From: Phycisphaerales bacterium
Lineage (GTDB): Bacteria > Planctomycetota > Phycisphaerae > Phycisphaerales > UBA1924
Assembly: GCA_029260265.1 (NCBI GenBank)
Contig: JAJDDO010000013.1
Span: 1-64,000 of the forward strand
Direction of reading: 5' to 3'
Length of the DNA: 64,000 nt
Shown here piece by piece: positions 33,556-45,200 of this stretch. A program made the translations under genes and the position numbers. How positions within the stretch are numbered: the first letter of the stretch is position 1; each line of letters begins with the position of its first letter. Below the pieces are notes generated by a model. That model was not told where the DNA came from. It was given only the letters and a program-made list of their open reading frames with translations, and searched no databases.

Positions 33556-35340
33556 TCAGTGTGAGCCTGGGTTACTCGGAAGTGGGTAATCCTTTGGATC
33601 ACAGTGCGGCGGCACAACCGTGTCAAAGTCGTACGGGCCGTGGGTACATACGGGCTCGTGGTGGAAGTTATGCTCAATCGGTGGGCTCTCTGTTTCCCAC
33701 TCGAGTGTCAGCCCGCCCCACGGGTTGGCCGGTGCCTTTTCGCCCGCGATCAGCGAATGCAGCAGCGTCACGAGGTGGACCAAGAACCCGAGCAGCAGGA
33801 TCCACGACCCGTAGGTCGAGATCACATGCAGCGTTTGGAACTCGTCGACATAGTTGGCGTACCGGCGAGGCATGCCTTGGGTGCCGAGGAAGAACTGGGT
33901 GAAGAAGGTGATGTTGAAGCCGATGAACACAATCGTCGCTCCGAGCATCCCGCCCCACTCGTTGTACATTTTGCCGAACATTTTGGGCCACCAATGGTGG
34001 ATCCCGCCCATGAACGCCATGACCGTGCCGCCCATCATCACATAGTGAAAATGCGCCACGACATAGTACGAATCATGCAGATGCAGGTCGGTCGACAGCG
34101 TTGCGAGTGGCAACCCCGTCAGCCCGCCGATCGAGAAGGTGAACAAGAAAATCAGCCCATAGAGCATCGGCGTGTTGATCGCGATCGAGCCCTTGTACAG
34201 CGTTGCGATCCAGTTGAACACCTTGATCGCGGTTGGTATCGCAACAAGGAAGGTCAGCCCAGAGAACAAGATCGCTGCGAGCTCGCCCATCGCGGTAAAG
34301 ATATGGTGCCCCCAGACGAGGAACGATACCGCTGCGATGCCGAGCGAGCTGAAAGCGATCGCTCGGTACCCGAAGATATGCTTGCGGGAATGAACCGCGA
34401 GCAGCTCCGAGATGATGCCCATGCCGGGCAGGATCATCACATAGACCACCGGGTGCGAATAGAACCAGAAGAAGTGCTGGTAGAGCACGGGGTCTCCGCC
34501 CATCGCGGGGTCGAAGATCCCGATGTGCATGACCCGCTCAAAGATCAGCAGGAAGAGGGTGATGCCGATCACCGGGGTGGCGAGCACCTGGATAATCGAG
34601 GTCGCGTAGAGCCCCCATATAAACAGAGGCATATCGAACCAGCCCATCCCGGGCGCACGCAGCTTATGGACCGTCACCACAAAGTTGAGCCCGGTTAAGA
34701 TCGAACTGAACCCGAGAATAAACGCGGCAAGCACCATAAAGACCACGCGTATATGGTCCGCGTCCGTTGATGTCGAATAGGGCGTATAGAAGGTCCATCC
34801 CGTGTCGACACCGCCCATGATGATCGAGAGCACCCCGAAGGTTGAGCCGACCACATAGATGTACCAGCTCAAGAGGTTGAGCCTCGGGAAGGCGACATCT
34901 TTGGCACCGATCATGATCGGTAAAAAGAAGTTGCCCAGAGACGCGGGGATCGAAGGCACAATAAACATGAACACCATCACCGCCCCGTGGAGGGTGAACA
35001 GACGGTTGTACGCCTGGTTGGCATCGTCTGCGCCGATGATCTTGGCGATCGGATCGAGGCGCTGTCCGGTGGTCGAGACGACCTCGGTCATTACGCCGTC
35101 GACTTCCATCTGGGTCACGACGGTGCGGACGGGGTCGAGCAGTTCGTAACGGACCGCGAGGGCGGCGACGCCTCCGAGGAAGAACATGGTGAGCACCGCG
35201 ACGAGGTACATCACGCCGATCTTTTTATGATCGACGGTGGATGCCCATTGCCAGATCCTCGAGATCATCCCGGGCGGTCCCGACAGGTACGAGCCTTCTT
35301 CGTGGTGCCCGCCCGATGCGTGGGCGTCAAGCGTACTCAT
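33556..35340 (-). CDS. coxA: Cytochrome c oxidase subunit I, A2-type caa3
   Basis: 594 residues with twelve helices. It contains the heme a / heme a3-CuB site: [11 protein letters not shown] (heme a ligand), [16 protein letters not shown] (CuB His-Tyr pair), WGHHIFT (two CuB His), and [16 protein letters not shown] (heme a3 and a ligands). Position E278 of A1 oxidases is replaced: the helix reads YSHPVV, the hallmark of A2-type oxidases such as Thermus and Rhodothermus caa3. The start overlaps the coxB stop by four bases, indicating coupled translation. The enzyme reduces oxygen to water and pumps protons. Confidence 0.97.
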   Translation of the reverse strand: MSTLDAHASGGHHEEGSYLSGPPGMISRIWQWASTVDHKKIGVMYLVAVLTMFFLGGVAALAVRYELLDPVRTVVTQMEVDGVMTEVVSTTGQRLDPIAKIIGADDANQAYNRLFTLHGAVMVFMFIVPSIPASLGNFFLPIMIGAKDVAFPRLNLLSWYIYVVGSTFGVLSIIMGGVDTGWTFYTPYSTSTDADHIRVVFMVLAAFILGFSSILTGLNFVVTVHKLRAPGMGWFDMPLFIWGLYATSIIQVLATPVIGITLFLLIFERVMHIGIFDPAMGGDPVLYQHFFWFYSHPVVYVMILPGMGIISELLAVHSRKHIFGYRAIAFSSLGIAAVSFLVWGHHIFTAMGELAAILFSGLTFLVAIPTAIKVFNWIATLYKGSIAINTPMLYGLIFLFTFSIGGLTGLPLATLSTDLHLHDSYYVVAHFHYVMMGGTVMAFMGGIHHWWPKMFGKMYNEWGGMLGATIVFIGFNITFFTQFFLGTQGMPRRYANYVDEFQTLHVISTYGSWILLLGFLVHLVTLLHSLIAGEKAPANPWGGLTLEWETESPPIEHNFHHEPVCTHGPYDFDTVVPPHCDPKDYPLPSNPGSH

Positions 35341-36500
35341 GATTCACTCCCGGCTGGTGCTGGTTCTTCGGTGTTCTCGGTCTCTTCGCTCGATTCGGCT
35401 CTGCCGCGATCAGAAAGCGTCTTGATGTAAGCGATCAGGGCGAAGACCTGGTCCTCATCGAGCAGCCCGTTGAAGTCCGACATCAGCGGTTTGTACCCGA
35501 CAACGACCTCTGCGTGCGGATCGAGGAACGATCGGCGGTAGTAGTTGTCATCCCGAGGCACGGTCGTGCCGTCGGTGAGTTGGGCGTCGTATCCGTAGCC
35601 GAACTGGACGCCATCGATGGTTGCTTGCGACCATGTGGGCCCGGTGCTCGCGGTGCCGTCGATGGTGTGGCAGGCTTTACACATCTGGTTGTATAGCTGC
35701 TCACCTTCGATCTCTGGGCTCTTGGGCTTACCCCAATCGCTTATTTTCTGCTGGTAGACATCCATCGGCACAACGCGGAGGGTCGCGGCCATGCGTGAGT
35801 GTTCATCGCCGCAGTATTCTGCGCAGAAGATCCACAGATCACGCTGGATGGTTTCATTATCCGCCATGATGTCATCTTCGGTGAGCGTGGGCGTGTGGAA
35901 ACCGTACCCGGTGTACCGGTTGGGGATCACATCCATCTTGGTGCGGAAATCGGGGATCCAGAACGAGTGGATTACATCGTTGCTGACCATCTTGAGCTGC
36001 ACCGAGGTGTCTTCGGGGACATAGAAGATCGGGTAGTCGAGCCCCTTGGTGACCACGCCGGTGTCTGGATCGACATGGATGCTCAACGGTTGCTGCTCTG
36101 GTGAGGTTGCCCCGTTGGGGTACTTGACATCCCACGCCCACTTGACGGCGGTGACCCGCAGCTCGAGCGAGTTGTCGGGCACAACCATTTTCTCTGCGTA
36201 GCTCTGGAACCCGAGCACAAAGAACACCAGCATGCTCGACGACGGGACGACGGTCCAGAAGATCTCGAGCAGTGTGTTGTGGCTCGGGCTCGGCGTTGCT
36301 GCCACTCCGGGTCGGCGACGGTACTTGAAGACAAAATACACCATCAGCCCCATCAGCAGGACGAAGAAAAAGACCGAGAACCAGAAGATCATCATGAACA
36401 AAGCGTCAGATTGAGCGCCAGCTCGCGAGGCGGCATCGCCGCCAAAGATCAGTTTCTGAAAATAACCAGGTTCAGTACTGGCAAGTACAGGCATCATCAT
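35337..36500 (-). CDS. coxB: Cytochrome c oxidase subunit II with fused cytochrome c domain
   Basis: 387 residues. Two helices (residues 35-60 and 77-99) precede the cupredoxin domain with the CuA site H178, C226-A-E-Y-C230-x3-H234-x2-M237. The C-terminal domain holds one heme-binding CKACH (274-278) and a distal Met later, making it a caa3-type subunit that accepts electrons directly from the ACIII cytochrome. The protein ends in an E/P-rich tail. Three consecutive ATGs occur at the start (36500, 36497, 36494). The first overlaps the SCO stop by four bases. Confidence 0.96.
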   Translation of the reverse strand: MMMPVLASTEPGYFQKLIFGGDAASRAGAQSDALFMMIFWFSVFFFVLLMGLMVYFVFKYRRRPGVAATPSPSHNTLLEIFWTVVPSSSMLVFFVLGFQSYAEKMVVPDNSLELRVTAVKWAWDVKYPNGATSPEQQPLSIHVDPDTGVVTKGLDYPIFYVPEDTSVQLKMVSNDVIHSFWIPDFRTKMDVIPNRYTGYGFHTPTLTEDDIMADNETIQRDLWIFCAEYCGDEHSRMAATLRVVPMDVYQQKISDWGKPKSPEIEGEQLYNQMCKACHTIDGTASTGPTWSQATIDGVQFGYGYDAQLTDGTTVPRDDNYYRRSFLDPHAEVVVGYKPLMSDFNGLLDEDQVFALIAYIKTLSDRGRAESSEETENTEEPAPAGSES

Positions 36501-37429
36501 GACACATGCCCCGCATGGGCGCCGTTCGATTGATTGGCGCGGTTTGTGGAATCCATATCGTGCTCACCGCAGGCAGCTTGGCTGGTGCCGAGTCTGCGTT
36601 TGCGGATTTGTTCTTTGACGAGCAGTGTCCCGATCATGCCGAAGAGCAAGAACATGACGAGCAACGCTCCGAGTTTCATAATTTGCATCGCCTGAACCGT
36701 GTACACCCCGGAGTTGGGATCCACGCGGTAGCAGAAGTGCATCAACCGATCGCCGAGGCTCTTGGCGATTTTGCCCTCGCTCGCATCGAGCAGCGAGAGC
36801 TTCATTTCTTTGGCGGGGTAGGTAAACCCGTAGAAGTACCGAGTGACCTTGCCCTTTGGAGAGAGCACCATCAGCCCGACCGGATGAGAGTATTCGCCGT
36901 TGTCCAGGCGTTTAAACTCGTAGCCCACCGCGTCGGCGAGCTTTCGGATATTCACCGGATCACCGGTGTGAAATGCGAACCCGTCGAGCGACTTCGGCTC
37001 ATCGTTGCGGTTGTACTCGCTGACAAACCCGGTCTTGACACCAAGCGCGTTCGAGGTGGTCTCGGTGTGATCGAAGCTCACGACCACAACACGGAAATCT
37101 TCGCCGGCGAGGTAATCGAGCTCATTGAGGCAGCCGCTGAGTTTTTCGAGCACTACGGGGCAGACCACCGGGCACTCGTAGTACACAAACGCGAAGACCA
37201 CCGGCTTGGAATCCGAGAAGTACTTGGCGAGCGTGACCGTCTCGCCATAGGCGTTGGTGAACTCTGCATCGAGCGGTGCGTAATGCCCGAGGTTTTCCTC
37301 GAACGCGACGCCGTTGAGCTCGTTGATATCTTCCCGCGATTTGATCAGCTGCGCCTGAGCGCGTGGAGCAAGCATCGCGACGAAAACGATCGCCAAGAGC
37401 ACCGGGATTGAACGGGTCAGGAGGTTCAT
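36497..37429 (-). CDS. SCO1/SenC-like copper chaperone for CuA assembly
   Basis: 310 residues. A signal peptide (ending near RAQAQ) precedes a thioredoxin fold with the copper motif C86-P-V-V-C90 and the third ligand H182 in GEYSHPVGL. A C-terminal helix (MKLGALLVMFLLFGMIGTLLVKEQ) anchors it, in addition to the signal. SCO proteins deliver copper to, or reduce, the CuA cysteines of subunit II (family knowledge); the gene lies directly upstream of coxB. The last 30 residues are H/N-rich. Confidence 0.93.
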   Translation of the reverse strand: MNLLTRSIPVLLAIVFVAMLAPRAQAQLIKSREDINELNGVAFEENLGHYAPLDAEFTNAYGETVTLAKYFSDSKPVVFAFVYYECPVVCPVVLEKLSGCLNELDYLAGEDFRVVVVSFDHTETTSNALGVKTGFVSEYNRNDEPKSLDGFAFHTGDPVNIRKLADAVGYEFKRLDNGEYSHPVGLMVLSPKGKVTRYFYGFTYPAKEMKLSLLDASEGKIAKSLGDRLMHFCYRVDPNSGVYTVQAMQIMKLGALLVMFLLFGMIGTLLVKEQIRKRRLGTSQAACGEHDMDSTNRANQSNGAHAGHVS

Positions 37430-37776
37430 CAGCTTCCCGCGCCCTCATACTCGGCGATGACCAGATCCATCGCAGTATCGACGGGGATCTGCACGAGCCC
37501 ATTGTCGCGATCGAGCCACTCGAATGAGTTTCGCTTGGTCTGCGCTGCAACCTTGGACTCGAACGAGGCTTGGGCCTCTGTGGTGGTCTCGTTGATGGTC
37601 GCGTCGTACTTGCTCATGTAGTTGTTGTAATACACCACGAGCACGATGATCACGAAGAGCACACCGAGCACGATGGCGATAAAGGTCAGCGCCAGCCATT
37701 TGGGGCTGACATGCGACGCATGCTCGTGCTGGGGGGCGGCTTCATCGGCGGTATGTGAATGCCATTGGTCACTCAT
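37429..37776 (-). CDS. Small single-TM protein between actF and SCO
   Basis: 115 residues from ATG 37776, with GGAG eight bases upstream. His-rich N-terminus (DQWHSHTADEAAPQHEHASH), one helix (WLALTFIAIVLGVLFVIIVLVVYY) and an outer domain of about 60 residues ending VDTAMDLVIAEYEGAGS. The stop overlaps the SCO start by one base. Small membrane proteins in this position are often found in ACIII-oxidase clusters. It could be an extra subunit or assembly factor; function unknown. Confidence 0.75.
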   Translation of the reverse strand: MSDQWHSHTADEAAPQHEHASHVSPKWLALTFIAIVLGVLFVIIVLVVYYNNYMSKYDATINETTTEAQASFESKVAAQTKRNSFEWLDRDNGLVQIPVDTAMDLVIAEYEGAGS

Positions 37777-37869
37777 GAGTGGTTCTCCGATCGCTCGCAC
37801 CAATCTTGTGCGAGGGTTGTCACTTTCAGTTGCCGGCTTTGTCGAACCGGCCTGGTTGTCTCTGTCCGT

Positions 37870-39201
37870 TTACACATAGTTCTTGTGGCTCATTGCTTCG
37901 TGCAGCATCGGGTCCTTGATCGGCAGCAGGTTGCTGCGACCGATCTTCCACACGAGGATCGCGCCGAAGATGCCCAGCACCCCCACCACGCCGGCGATAT
38001 CGAGGAACACCTCACCTGATGCATAGCCCGGATCGATCTTCTCTGCCCCCGCGTTCAGGTACGCCATCGGGCGGATGATCCATGCCATATCGAATATGGT
38101 AATCACAATCACATACACACCCATCGCGGTGAGTAGTACCGGGGTTCGTTTAACCTTGCGCCAGATAAGCAGCAAGAACGGCACGCAGAAGTGCCCGATC
38201 GTCATCACGACGAACAGCCATTGCCAGCCATTCTGCTGGCGGAAGCCGTACCAGGCGGTTTCTTCTGGGATGTTCGAGTACCAGATCAGGAAGTACTGGC
38301 TAAACCCGATGTACCCCCAGAACACCGTGAAGGTGAACATCAGTTTTCCGAGATCGTGGAAGTGCTCTTCATGCACCAAGCCGACGAGCTTGCCCTTGGA
38401 AAGCAATCGCGAGGCGATGAGTGTCACCACGGCGGTCGACGCGAGCGCAGCCGCGGCGAAGTACATCACGCCCCACATGGTCGAGAAGAACCGGTAATCG
38501 AGTGACATCAAGAAATCAAAGGATGCGAACGCGGTGGTCAACGCGAAACACGGGATACCAAACCCGGACCAGAACCGGGCTTTGCGTCCGAGCGCGCGAT
38601 CGCCGGTCTCGTCTGATTTGATCGACCATCCGAGGAGCTTGGAACTCAGGAAGATCCAGACTACACCATACAGCAGGAAACGGAAGCTGAAGAAACCTGC
38701 GTTGAGATACGGAGCCTTCAGCCCCAGCAGGTGGCTTTCTTTGACCTTGTGCGGGTCGAGCCAATCAAACAGAACGCCCTTGGAGATGAGCTCGATCGCA
38801 ACGATCGGGATCATCATGACCCAGACCCAGCGGACCATCCATGCGACATTCTCGAACTGTCTGCGAAGCGTGATCGACCAGCCCGCGTTGAGCGAGTGGA
38901 AGACCATCACGAAGAAGAGCGCCCCGAGTGTCATCGCCAGGGCGGTGAATACGCCGACTTCATAGGCCGCGAGCGCGTGGTGTGGGTTGATGGTAAACCC
39001 GCCGATGATCGTAACGAGCAGCCCCAGCGCTCCGAGACCGGCGAAGATTTTCATCAGCCCGCTGAGCGCACCGGGTTCGAGGGTGATGTTGTCCGGGGTC
39101 ATCCGTTTGTCCGAAGCGATCTTCGACAACCGGGCTTCCCATTCGGCATCCTGCATCGCGGTCTCGGCCGGTGCCGGGTGATTGGCAGCAATCTGGGTCA
39201 T
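37870..39201 (-). CDS. actF: Alternative complex III subunit F (NrfD-like quinone-binding membrane subunit)
   Basis: 443 residues with about ten helices (for example LGALGLLVTIIGGFTIN; VFTALAMTLGALFFVMVFHSLNAGW; WLFVVMTIGHFCVPFLLLIW), the paralogue of ActC at the distal end of the act cluster. ACIII replaces cytochrome bc1: it oxidises quinol and reduces a periplasmic cytochrome. The start overlaps the actE stop by four bases. After its stop come 93 non-coding bases before the small membrane protein's start is reached (that start is at 37776). Confidence 0.92.
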   Translation of the reverse strand: MTQIAANHPAPAETAMQDAEWEARLSKIASDKRMTPDNITLEPGALSGLMKIFAGLGALGLLVTIIGGFTINPHHALAAYEVGVFTALAMTLGALFFVMVFHSLNAGWSITLRRQFENVAWMVRWVWVMMIPIVAIELISKGVLFDWLDPHKVKESHLLGLKAPYLNAGFFSFRFLLYGVVWIFLSSKLLGWSIKSDETGDRALGRKARFWSGFGIPCFALTTAFASFDFLMSLDYRFFSTMWGVMYFAAAALASTAVVTLIASRLLSKGKLVGLVHEEHFHDLGKLMFTFTVFWGYIGFSQYFLIWYSNIPEETAWYGFRQQNGWQWLFVVMTIGHFCVPFLLLIWRKVKRTPVLLTAMGVYVIVITIFDMAWIIRPMAYLNAGAEKIDPGYASGEVFLDIAGVVGVLGIFGAILVWKIGRSNLLPIKDPMLHEAMSHKNYV

Positions 39202-39980
39202 CCTTCACCCCCTGCGTTTGTTGATCCGTCCGCGCCGAGTTTGGCACGATCGCTCGGATCCAGAGTATTGACATCGACATTCTGGGCCGCCTGCAACGCA
39301 CGGATGTAGGCAACAATCGACCAAGCATCCCGCTCGTCGATGGCATGAGAATACGAGGGCATCCGCAGATCACCCGTAGGAGTCCACAACCCGTCACGCA
39401 TCACATGGAAGAGGTAACCATCCGCGCCGAACTCGCCATTGCGATCGGTGTATTTCGCATCGAGCAAGTTCGATGGAGGCACCGCGTACAGCCGCCCGAC
39501 CGAGCCTGATTGTCCGCCCTTGGCGTCGTACCCGTGGCACATCGAGCAGTAGATATCGAACCGCTCTTGCCCACGCAGCAGCAACTCTTTGGTGACCTGC
39601 ATCGGCATCCGTTTGACATACTGATCGTCTGCACCAGAGACGGTGCCGAAGTAGTATGACTCGTCGCCTTTGAGCGCGTCTTCCTGGTCCGTAATCAACC
39701 CCTGGGCCCATGCGGGTGCATGATCGGAGCTGTAAGTGTTGTCGCCGAATGGGACAGTCCCGGCGACGCGTGTCCGCTGCGAGTGCCCGTCCTCGTAGAA
39801 CTCGGATTCGGACTGCGCCTTGAGTTTGGGCTGGTCATCCATATCAGGGAAGAACTGGCGTGGCGGTTTTTCTGAGCGGTCGCCGCGGCAACCGGTCATC
39901 GGAGCGGTCAGCATCGACGCGAGCACCGCTGCGATGCCCACCGCCGTCAGCGTGGAATGTTGTTTGGTGTTGTGCATCAT
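39198..39980 (-). CDS. actE: Alternative complex III subunit E (monoheme cytochrome c lipoprotein)
   Basis: 260 residues. N-terminal signal with a lipobox-like PMTGC (Cys31), so probably membrane-anchored by lipid. One heme site, CSMCH (145-149), with the downstream MPSYSHAI segment supplying the likely Met ligand (LRMPSYSHAIDERDAWSIVAYIRAL, the class I cytochrome c C-terminal helix). ActE passes electrons from the iron-sulfur/heme chain to the oxidase. Overlaps actD by one base and actF by four. Confidence 0.93.
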   Translation of the reverse strand: MMHNTKQHSTLTAVGIAAVLASMLTAPMTGCRGDRSEKPPRQFFPDMDDQPKLKAQSESEFYEDGHSQRTRVAGTVPFGDNTYSSDHAPAWAQGLITDQEDALKGDESYYFGTVSGADDQYVKRMPMQVTKELLLRGQERFDIYCSMCHGYDAKGGQSGSVGRLYAVPPSNLLDAKYTDRNGEFGADGYLFHVMRDGLWTPTGDLRMPSYSHAIDERDAWSIVAYIRALQAAQNVDVNTLDPSDRAKLGADGSTNAGGEG

Positions 39981-40609
39981 CAGTCCTCGTCCTCGATCAG
40001 CGTGATGTGCGTGCCACCGATTTTTTCGAGCAACTCGCGGGTCTTGACCGGATCAAAGTTTGGATCTTCCGCCTCGATCGCGATGACAAAGGTGTCATCA
40101 CTCGCGTGGCAGAACCGGGCGTGTGAAAACAGTGGATGATGGAACCTTGGCAGCCCGTTGAGCGCCAGCATCCCGAAGATACACATAAACGCGGTAAACA
40201 GGATGCCGAGCTCAAAGGTCACCGGCAAGAACGCTTGCCAAGCATCCATCGGCTTGCCTTGAACCACCTGCGGGAACAAGATCGCGGTCGTGCCCCACTG
40301 CAGCAGGGCACCAACGGTCACGCCGGTCAACGCGGCACCGCCGGCCATCAGTGGCAGCTTGGTCGTTTTGATCCCCATCGCAGACTCGATGTCATGAATC
40401 GGGAACGGCGTATGGACATCCCACTTGGAATACCCCGCGTCGCGGACATGCTCGGCGGCATGAAAAACCTTGGGGGTCTCGGTAAACTCGGCAACAAGCC
40501 CGTACACGCGGTTGCCACGCTCGGTGACAAACCTTGGCGCCGGCTTGCGCAGCACCATCGGGAAGTAATCCGCGACGGCCGAAAGAAGATTGTTAATCAT
40601 TGCACTCAT
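39980..40609 (-). CDS. actD: Alternative complex III subunit D (DUF3341)
   Basis: 209 residues. An N-terminal cytoplasmic part with VYGLVAEFTETPKVFHAAEHVRDAGYSKWDVHTPFPIHDIESAMG, characteristic of DUF3341, then two helices (LMAGGAALTGVTVGALLQWGTTA; FLPVTFELGILFTAFMCIFGMLAL) and a C-terminal ferredoxin-like segment DDTFVIAIEAEDPNFD. ActD is the two-helix subunit that helps hold ActC and ActF. It is 13 bases from actC. Confidence 0.95.
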   Translation of the reverse strand: MSAMINNLLSAVADYFPMVLRKPAPRFVTERGNRVYGLVAEFTETPKVFHAAEHVRDAGYSKWDVHTPFPIHDIESAMGIKTTKLPLMAGGAALTGVTVGALLQWGTTAILFPQVVQGKPMDAWQAFLPVTFELGILFTAFMCIFGMLALNGLPRFHHPLFSHARFCHASDDTFVIAIEAEDPNFDPVKTRELLEKIGGTHITLIEDED

Positions 40610-40622
40610 GCTCTGGCTCCAA

Positions 40623-42203
40623 TCAGTGATCTTCGTGCGGGCTTGACTGTGGCATCACGACTTTGACCTCGGCCAAAGCGAATACCGGCAAGAACTTGAG
40701 GAACAACAAGAACAGCGTCATGAATATGCCGCACGATCCAACGAAGGTCAGGATGTCGACCCATGTCGGGAAGAACATATGCCACTCGCCCGGCAAGAAC
40801 GCGCGGTGGAGCGATGTCACAATAATCACAAACCGCTCGAACCACATCCCGACCGTCACCGCAAGGGCAACAAACCAGATCACCTTCGGGTTCTGACGGA
40901 GTTTGCGGAACCAGAACAGCTGCGGGCTGATGACATTGCACGAGATCATCGTCCAGTACGCCCACCAATACGGAGCGCGATCAGGACGCACACGGTTGTT
41001 TGCAAAGAGCTGGAACTCGTACTCATTGCCCGAGTACCAAGCGATGAAGAACTCCATCGAATACGCAAACCCGACCATGGTGCCCGTGAGCAGCAGGATC
41101 TTGGCCATGTTCTCGAGGTGACGCAGCGTGAGGATATCGGAAAAGTTCGGGAGCATCGCACGCAGCGGGATCATCAGCAGCAGCACCATCGCGAACCCGC
41201 CGAACACCGCACCGGCAACAAAGTAAGGCGGGAAGATCGTCGTGTGCCAACCAGGAAGAATCGAGGTCGCAAAGTCAAACGAGACGATCGAATGCACCGA
41301 GAGCACCAGTGGTGTCGCGATCCCCGCGAGCATCAGGTACGCTTTCTCATAGCGGTGCCAATGGCGCGAGCTGAACCGCCATCCGAGGCTCATGAATCCA
41401 TAAACGAACGCCCGGATCATGTCCGGACGCGGAGCGAACGGGATCACCAGCCCGCTGCCGATCGGCATCGGCAGCGCGAACGGACGCGACACATTGTGAT
41501 GCAGACGCAGCTTGGCCCGGTCGCGGAGTGTCGCGATATCCGGGATCATCCCCATGTACCAGAAAAGCAGCGATACGGTCGCGTAGGTCGAGACCGCAAA
41601 CACATCCCAGAGCAGCGGCGAGCGGAAGTTGGGCCACACGCCGTTCGAGTTTGGCACCGGTGCGAGGAACCACGCAAACCAAACACGCCCGACATGGATG
41701 CCCGGGAAGATACCTGCGCAAACAACCGCGAAGATCGTCATCGCCTCGGCGCTGCGGTTGACCGCGGTTCGCCAGTTCTGTTTGAGCAGGCACAAGACAG
41801 CGGAAATCAGCGTCCCCGCGTGACCGATGCCGATCCAGAACACAAAGTTGGTGATGTCCCAAGCCCAATCGACCTGGTTGTTCAGACCCCAGACACCGAC
41901 GCCGGTGATCAGGAGATAAAGGATCATGCCGGTGCCGAGGGCGGCGACCGACGAGAACACGGTGAACGCCATGAGCCAGGGGCGTGGCATCGGTGCTTCG
42001 GTGTATCCACAGACGATGTTGGTCACATCGCTGAACGAGCGATCCCCGAGCACAAGCGGCGCACGCTTGCCCGGATCTTCGATCAAGGTGCCGTCGTCTT
42101 TGCCGCCGCCGACCGTCTTATTGCGGCGTGGCGGAGGCTGGGCTCCGGGCTCAAAGCCCGCAACGCGTCGGGCCATGGATTCGTCTGGATGAATCGAACT
42201 CAT
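40623..42203 (-). CDS. actC: Alternative complex III subunit C (NrfD/PsrC-like quinol-oxidising subunit)
   Basis: 526 residues with ten predicted helices. Typical NrfD/ActC segments include [81 protein letters not shown] and [10 protein letters not shown]. This subunit carries the quinol site facing the periplasmic side beside the ActB clusters. It has a cytoplasmic N-terminus of about 75 residues with a proline/arginine-rich stretch. It starts 18 bases after actB. Confidence 0.96.
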   Translation of the reverse strand: MSSIHPDESMARRVAGFEPGAQPPPRRNKTVGGGKDDGTLIEDPGKRAPLVLGDRSFSDVTNIVCGYTEAPMPRPWLMAFTVFSSVAALGTGMILYLLITGVGVWGLNNQVDWAWDITNFVFWIGIGHAGTLISAVLCLLKQNWRTAVNRSAEAMTIFAVVCAGIFPGIHVGRVWFAWFLAPVPNSNGVWPNFRSPLLWDVFAVSTYATVSLLFWYMGMIPDIATLRDRAKLRLHHNVSRPFALPMPIGSGLVIPFAPRPDMIRAFVYGFMSLGWRFSSRHWHRYEKAYLMLAGIATPLVLSVHSIVSFDFATSILPGWHTTIFPPYFVAGAVFGGFAMVLLLMIPLRAMLPNFSDILTLRHLENMAKILLLTGTMVGFAYSMEFFIAWYSGNEYEFQLFANNRVRPDRAPYWWAYWTMISCNVISPQLFWFRKLRQNPKVIWFVALAVTVGMWFERFVIIVTSLHRAFLPGEWHMFFPTWVDILTFVGSCGIFMTLFLLFLKFLPVFALAEVKVVMPQSSPHEDH

Positions 42204-42221
42204 ATCGAATCTACTCCGTTA

Positions 42222-45200
42222 TTACGCGTGTATTCCGCTCAGAACCCGCAGGCTGAGGGAATATCCGTCGTCCATAAACTTCTTCATGCTGTCGATGTAC
42301 GCCGAGGAGTGCTGTTCTGCACCATGCCCATTGTCATCGCCGTGATTCTCGTTGCCGCCTGCATCATGCCCGCTGCCGCCCCCTGCGTCATCCCCATGTC
42401 CGGAATCGCCGTGCCCGCCGCCATGACCGAACGGATCATGGTGGTCATACTCACGGATCGCCGGGTTCGGATTGCGGACCCGCATCTTGAAACTGGTGCG
42501 TGCACGGGTATTGAGGTACCCGAGCACGAGGTAGCTCCGCCCGCTCTCACGCGAACTTGCAACCTTGGACACAGGATCGAGGATGTCACCAAAGACGATC
42601 GAATCAGTCGGGCATGCCTGCTGGCAAGCAACCTGGAAAAACCCGTCGGGGATCGGTCCAACCTGGTCTTTTTCATTCCAGATACCCTCGATCTTGACAT
42701 CCTGACGAGCCTGATTGACCCGCTGGACACAGTATGTACATTTCTCCATCACACCACGGCTGCGGACCGTGACATCCGGGTTGAACTTCATCTTGGTGAT
42801 CTCGTCGAGTTTCTTACGCAGACGAGGCGGGATGAAGTTCTGGTTGAATGTCCGATCTTGCCCGAGTGTTTCTTCGAACATCTCTTCGGCGCCCTTGGAG
42901 ACATACTTGGGGTCGAGCCCGCCGTTAAACTTGGTGGGTGCGTAATCGAAGAAGTTGAATCGGCGGACCTTGTACGGGCAGTTGTTTGCGCAGTACCGTG
43001 TGCCGATGCACCGGTTGTACGCCATGTCATTGGTGCCCTCGGGCCCGTGTGTTGTGGCGTTGACCGGGCAGACTGTTTCACACGGCGCATTCTCGCAATG
43101 CACACACGCCATCGGCTGGGCGATGATCTCGTCTGGGTTGTTCAGGTCTGTACCGACGAAGTAGCGATCGACACGGATCCATTGCATCTCGCGGCCCTTG
43201 GCAACCTCTGACTTGCCGACAACCGGGATGTTGTTCTCACTCTGACACGCCACCGTGCACACGCCGCAACCGTCGCATGATGCCATATCGATGGTCATCC
43301 CCCACTGCGGGCCCTTGCTGAAGTCTGATCCGGGTGCCGGGTTGCGGTTGGATTGGTTCTGAGGGTTTTTGTACGCCGAGATATTCGGCGGTGCGTGTCC
43401 CATCTCACCAAGCCGCTCGGCCGCGTTGAGCTTCGAGGTCTCGACGCCGTACACCTCGTCGGGTACATCCAAGACCTCATCGCCATACTTGTCCCAGTAC
43501 TTCTTATCAAGCGCCCGGACGATGGTGTGTCGCGAGTCTTCGCGTGAAGCTTCGGACTGGGCGCTGAGCGACCAATGGTTCTGTGTTGACGCGATCGTGT
43601 AGGTGCCGGCTGCACGGGTGACCTTGGCTCCGCGTGCGGACATCTCGCCGCGTGGTTTGATCGTGTAGGTGTTGTGCCCAACATCGTATCCGACTTTGCC
43701 GACGGTCTCACGACCGTACCCGAGTTTGACCGCGACCGTGTTGTCTGCCATTCCGGGGAGGATCCACGCCGCCGCGGTCATCGAGCGTCCCTCGACCTCG
43801 ATGGTGACCAACCGAGCCTGAGGCATCTGCTGCTTGGTGTAGGGGTTGAACTCGTCGATCCCGGTGTGCTCGGGGAGAACGCCGAGCGACTTGGCGGTGT
43901 TCGGGCTCATCAAGACCGGGTTATCCCAGACGACGGAGGTCCCAAACTCTGGCAGCTCTTGCATCCAGCCGTTGTTTGCATTCTGCCCAAAGTTGCGATT
44001 GGATGTGTAGAACAACACATCGAGCCCCTGCGCGGTCGGCGCTGCCTTTGATTTGGTCTTCGCATTCGCCTGCATGATCGCTCGGGTATTGAGCAGCATG
44101 TTGCGTGCGGGCTTGCCCGACCCCGCGACAACCCCGTCGTGCAACGCACGGTTCCACACTTTGCTATTCAACGCGGGCATGGTCTCTTGAACCAACGCGT
44201 ACCCATCCTTTGCTTGCCCGCTGAGCAATGCAAGAAACTCGATTTCTGAGAGGGCCGGTTCGTAGAGCGGCGCGATCATGGGCTGGACAATACTCAGCGT
44301 GCCATCGCTTGCGCGAACATCGCCCCATTCTTCAAACGAGTGGGTGCCATTCAGGCTCCAGGTCGATGCCGCAGAGGTCTCGCTCAGCCCAACATCAAGG
44401 GTAATCGTGGTCTTCGCGTTGGCGAAGGAATCGGCGAACGAAGCCCCGCCGCCCATGCTGTCAACCGGGCCGTCATACACCGGGTTGACACCGATACAGA
44501 CTAGCGTATCAACATCGCCCCTGTTGAGCTTGTAGGCAAGGTCTGACATCGCCAGCCCGCAATAGATGCCCATCTCGGCATCCATCTTGTGCATGTTGAC
44601 CATCGAGCCCATCGCACCGATGACATCATTGATCGCGAGGCACAACGCATAGTCTGAACCGAACAAACCTGCATCCGGCACCACAACCGAATGCCCCTTT
44701 TGCTCGACCAGATCCTTGGCCATTGCATCAATATCCGATGCCTTGAGTCCGGAAACTTCAACCGGATCAAGCCCACCCGTTGAGACACCCGCGTGCGTGA
44801 ACACCGCGTGAGCGAGGGCCACGACGAACTTGTGCATCTGCGATGGTGCAACGCGGAAACGATGATCCGCAAGCCCGCCGGTGCCGGAGGTCCGCGATTC
44901 GATCGCGTACAGCCGACTCATCTCGTCGCCGGCATGTTCTACGCGGCGCGTCGCGGCAAACTCGCGGGCGTGACGCAGTGCGTCCGGCCCATCGTTGATA
45001 AAATCGCTCCCTACGGAGACGATCGCTTTGGCATTGGTAAAGTTGTACGAGACCCAGTGCGGCGTGCCCCCGGTGGCGATCTTGGTGCCGTTGATCATCC
45101 CGTACTGCTCGGCGGGATTCCACGCGGTCCACTGCGCCTTCGGCCAGCGCTTTTTGATCAGATCGCGCATCCGGTCGCGGGTCGGTGAGGTCTTCTTGGC

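Noticed and set aside
40779-43211. An 810-codon open frame on the plus strand, antisense to actC and actB
   Set aside because: It lies fully inside two strongly supported genes. The product is Arg/His/Asp-rich with no domain, as expected for antisense frames opened by GC-rich third positions.
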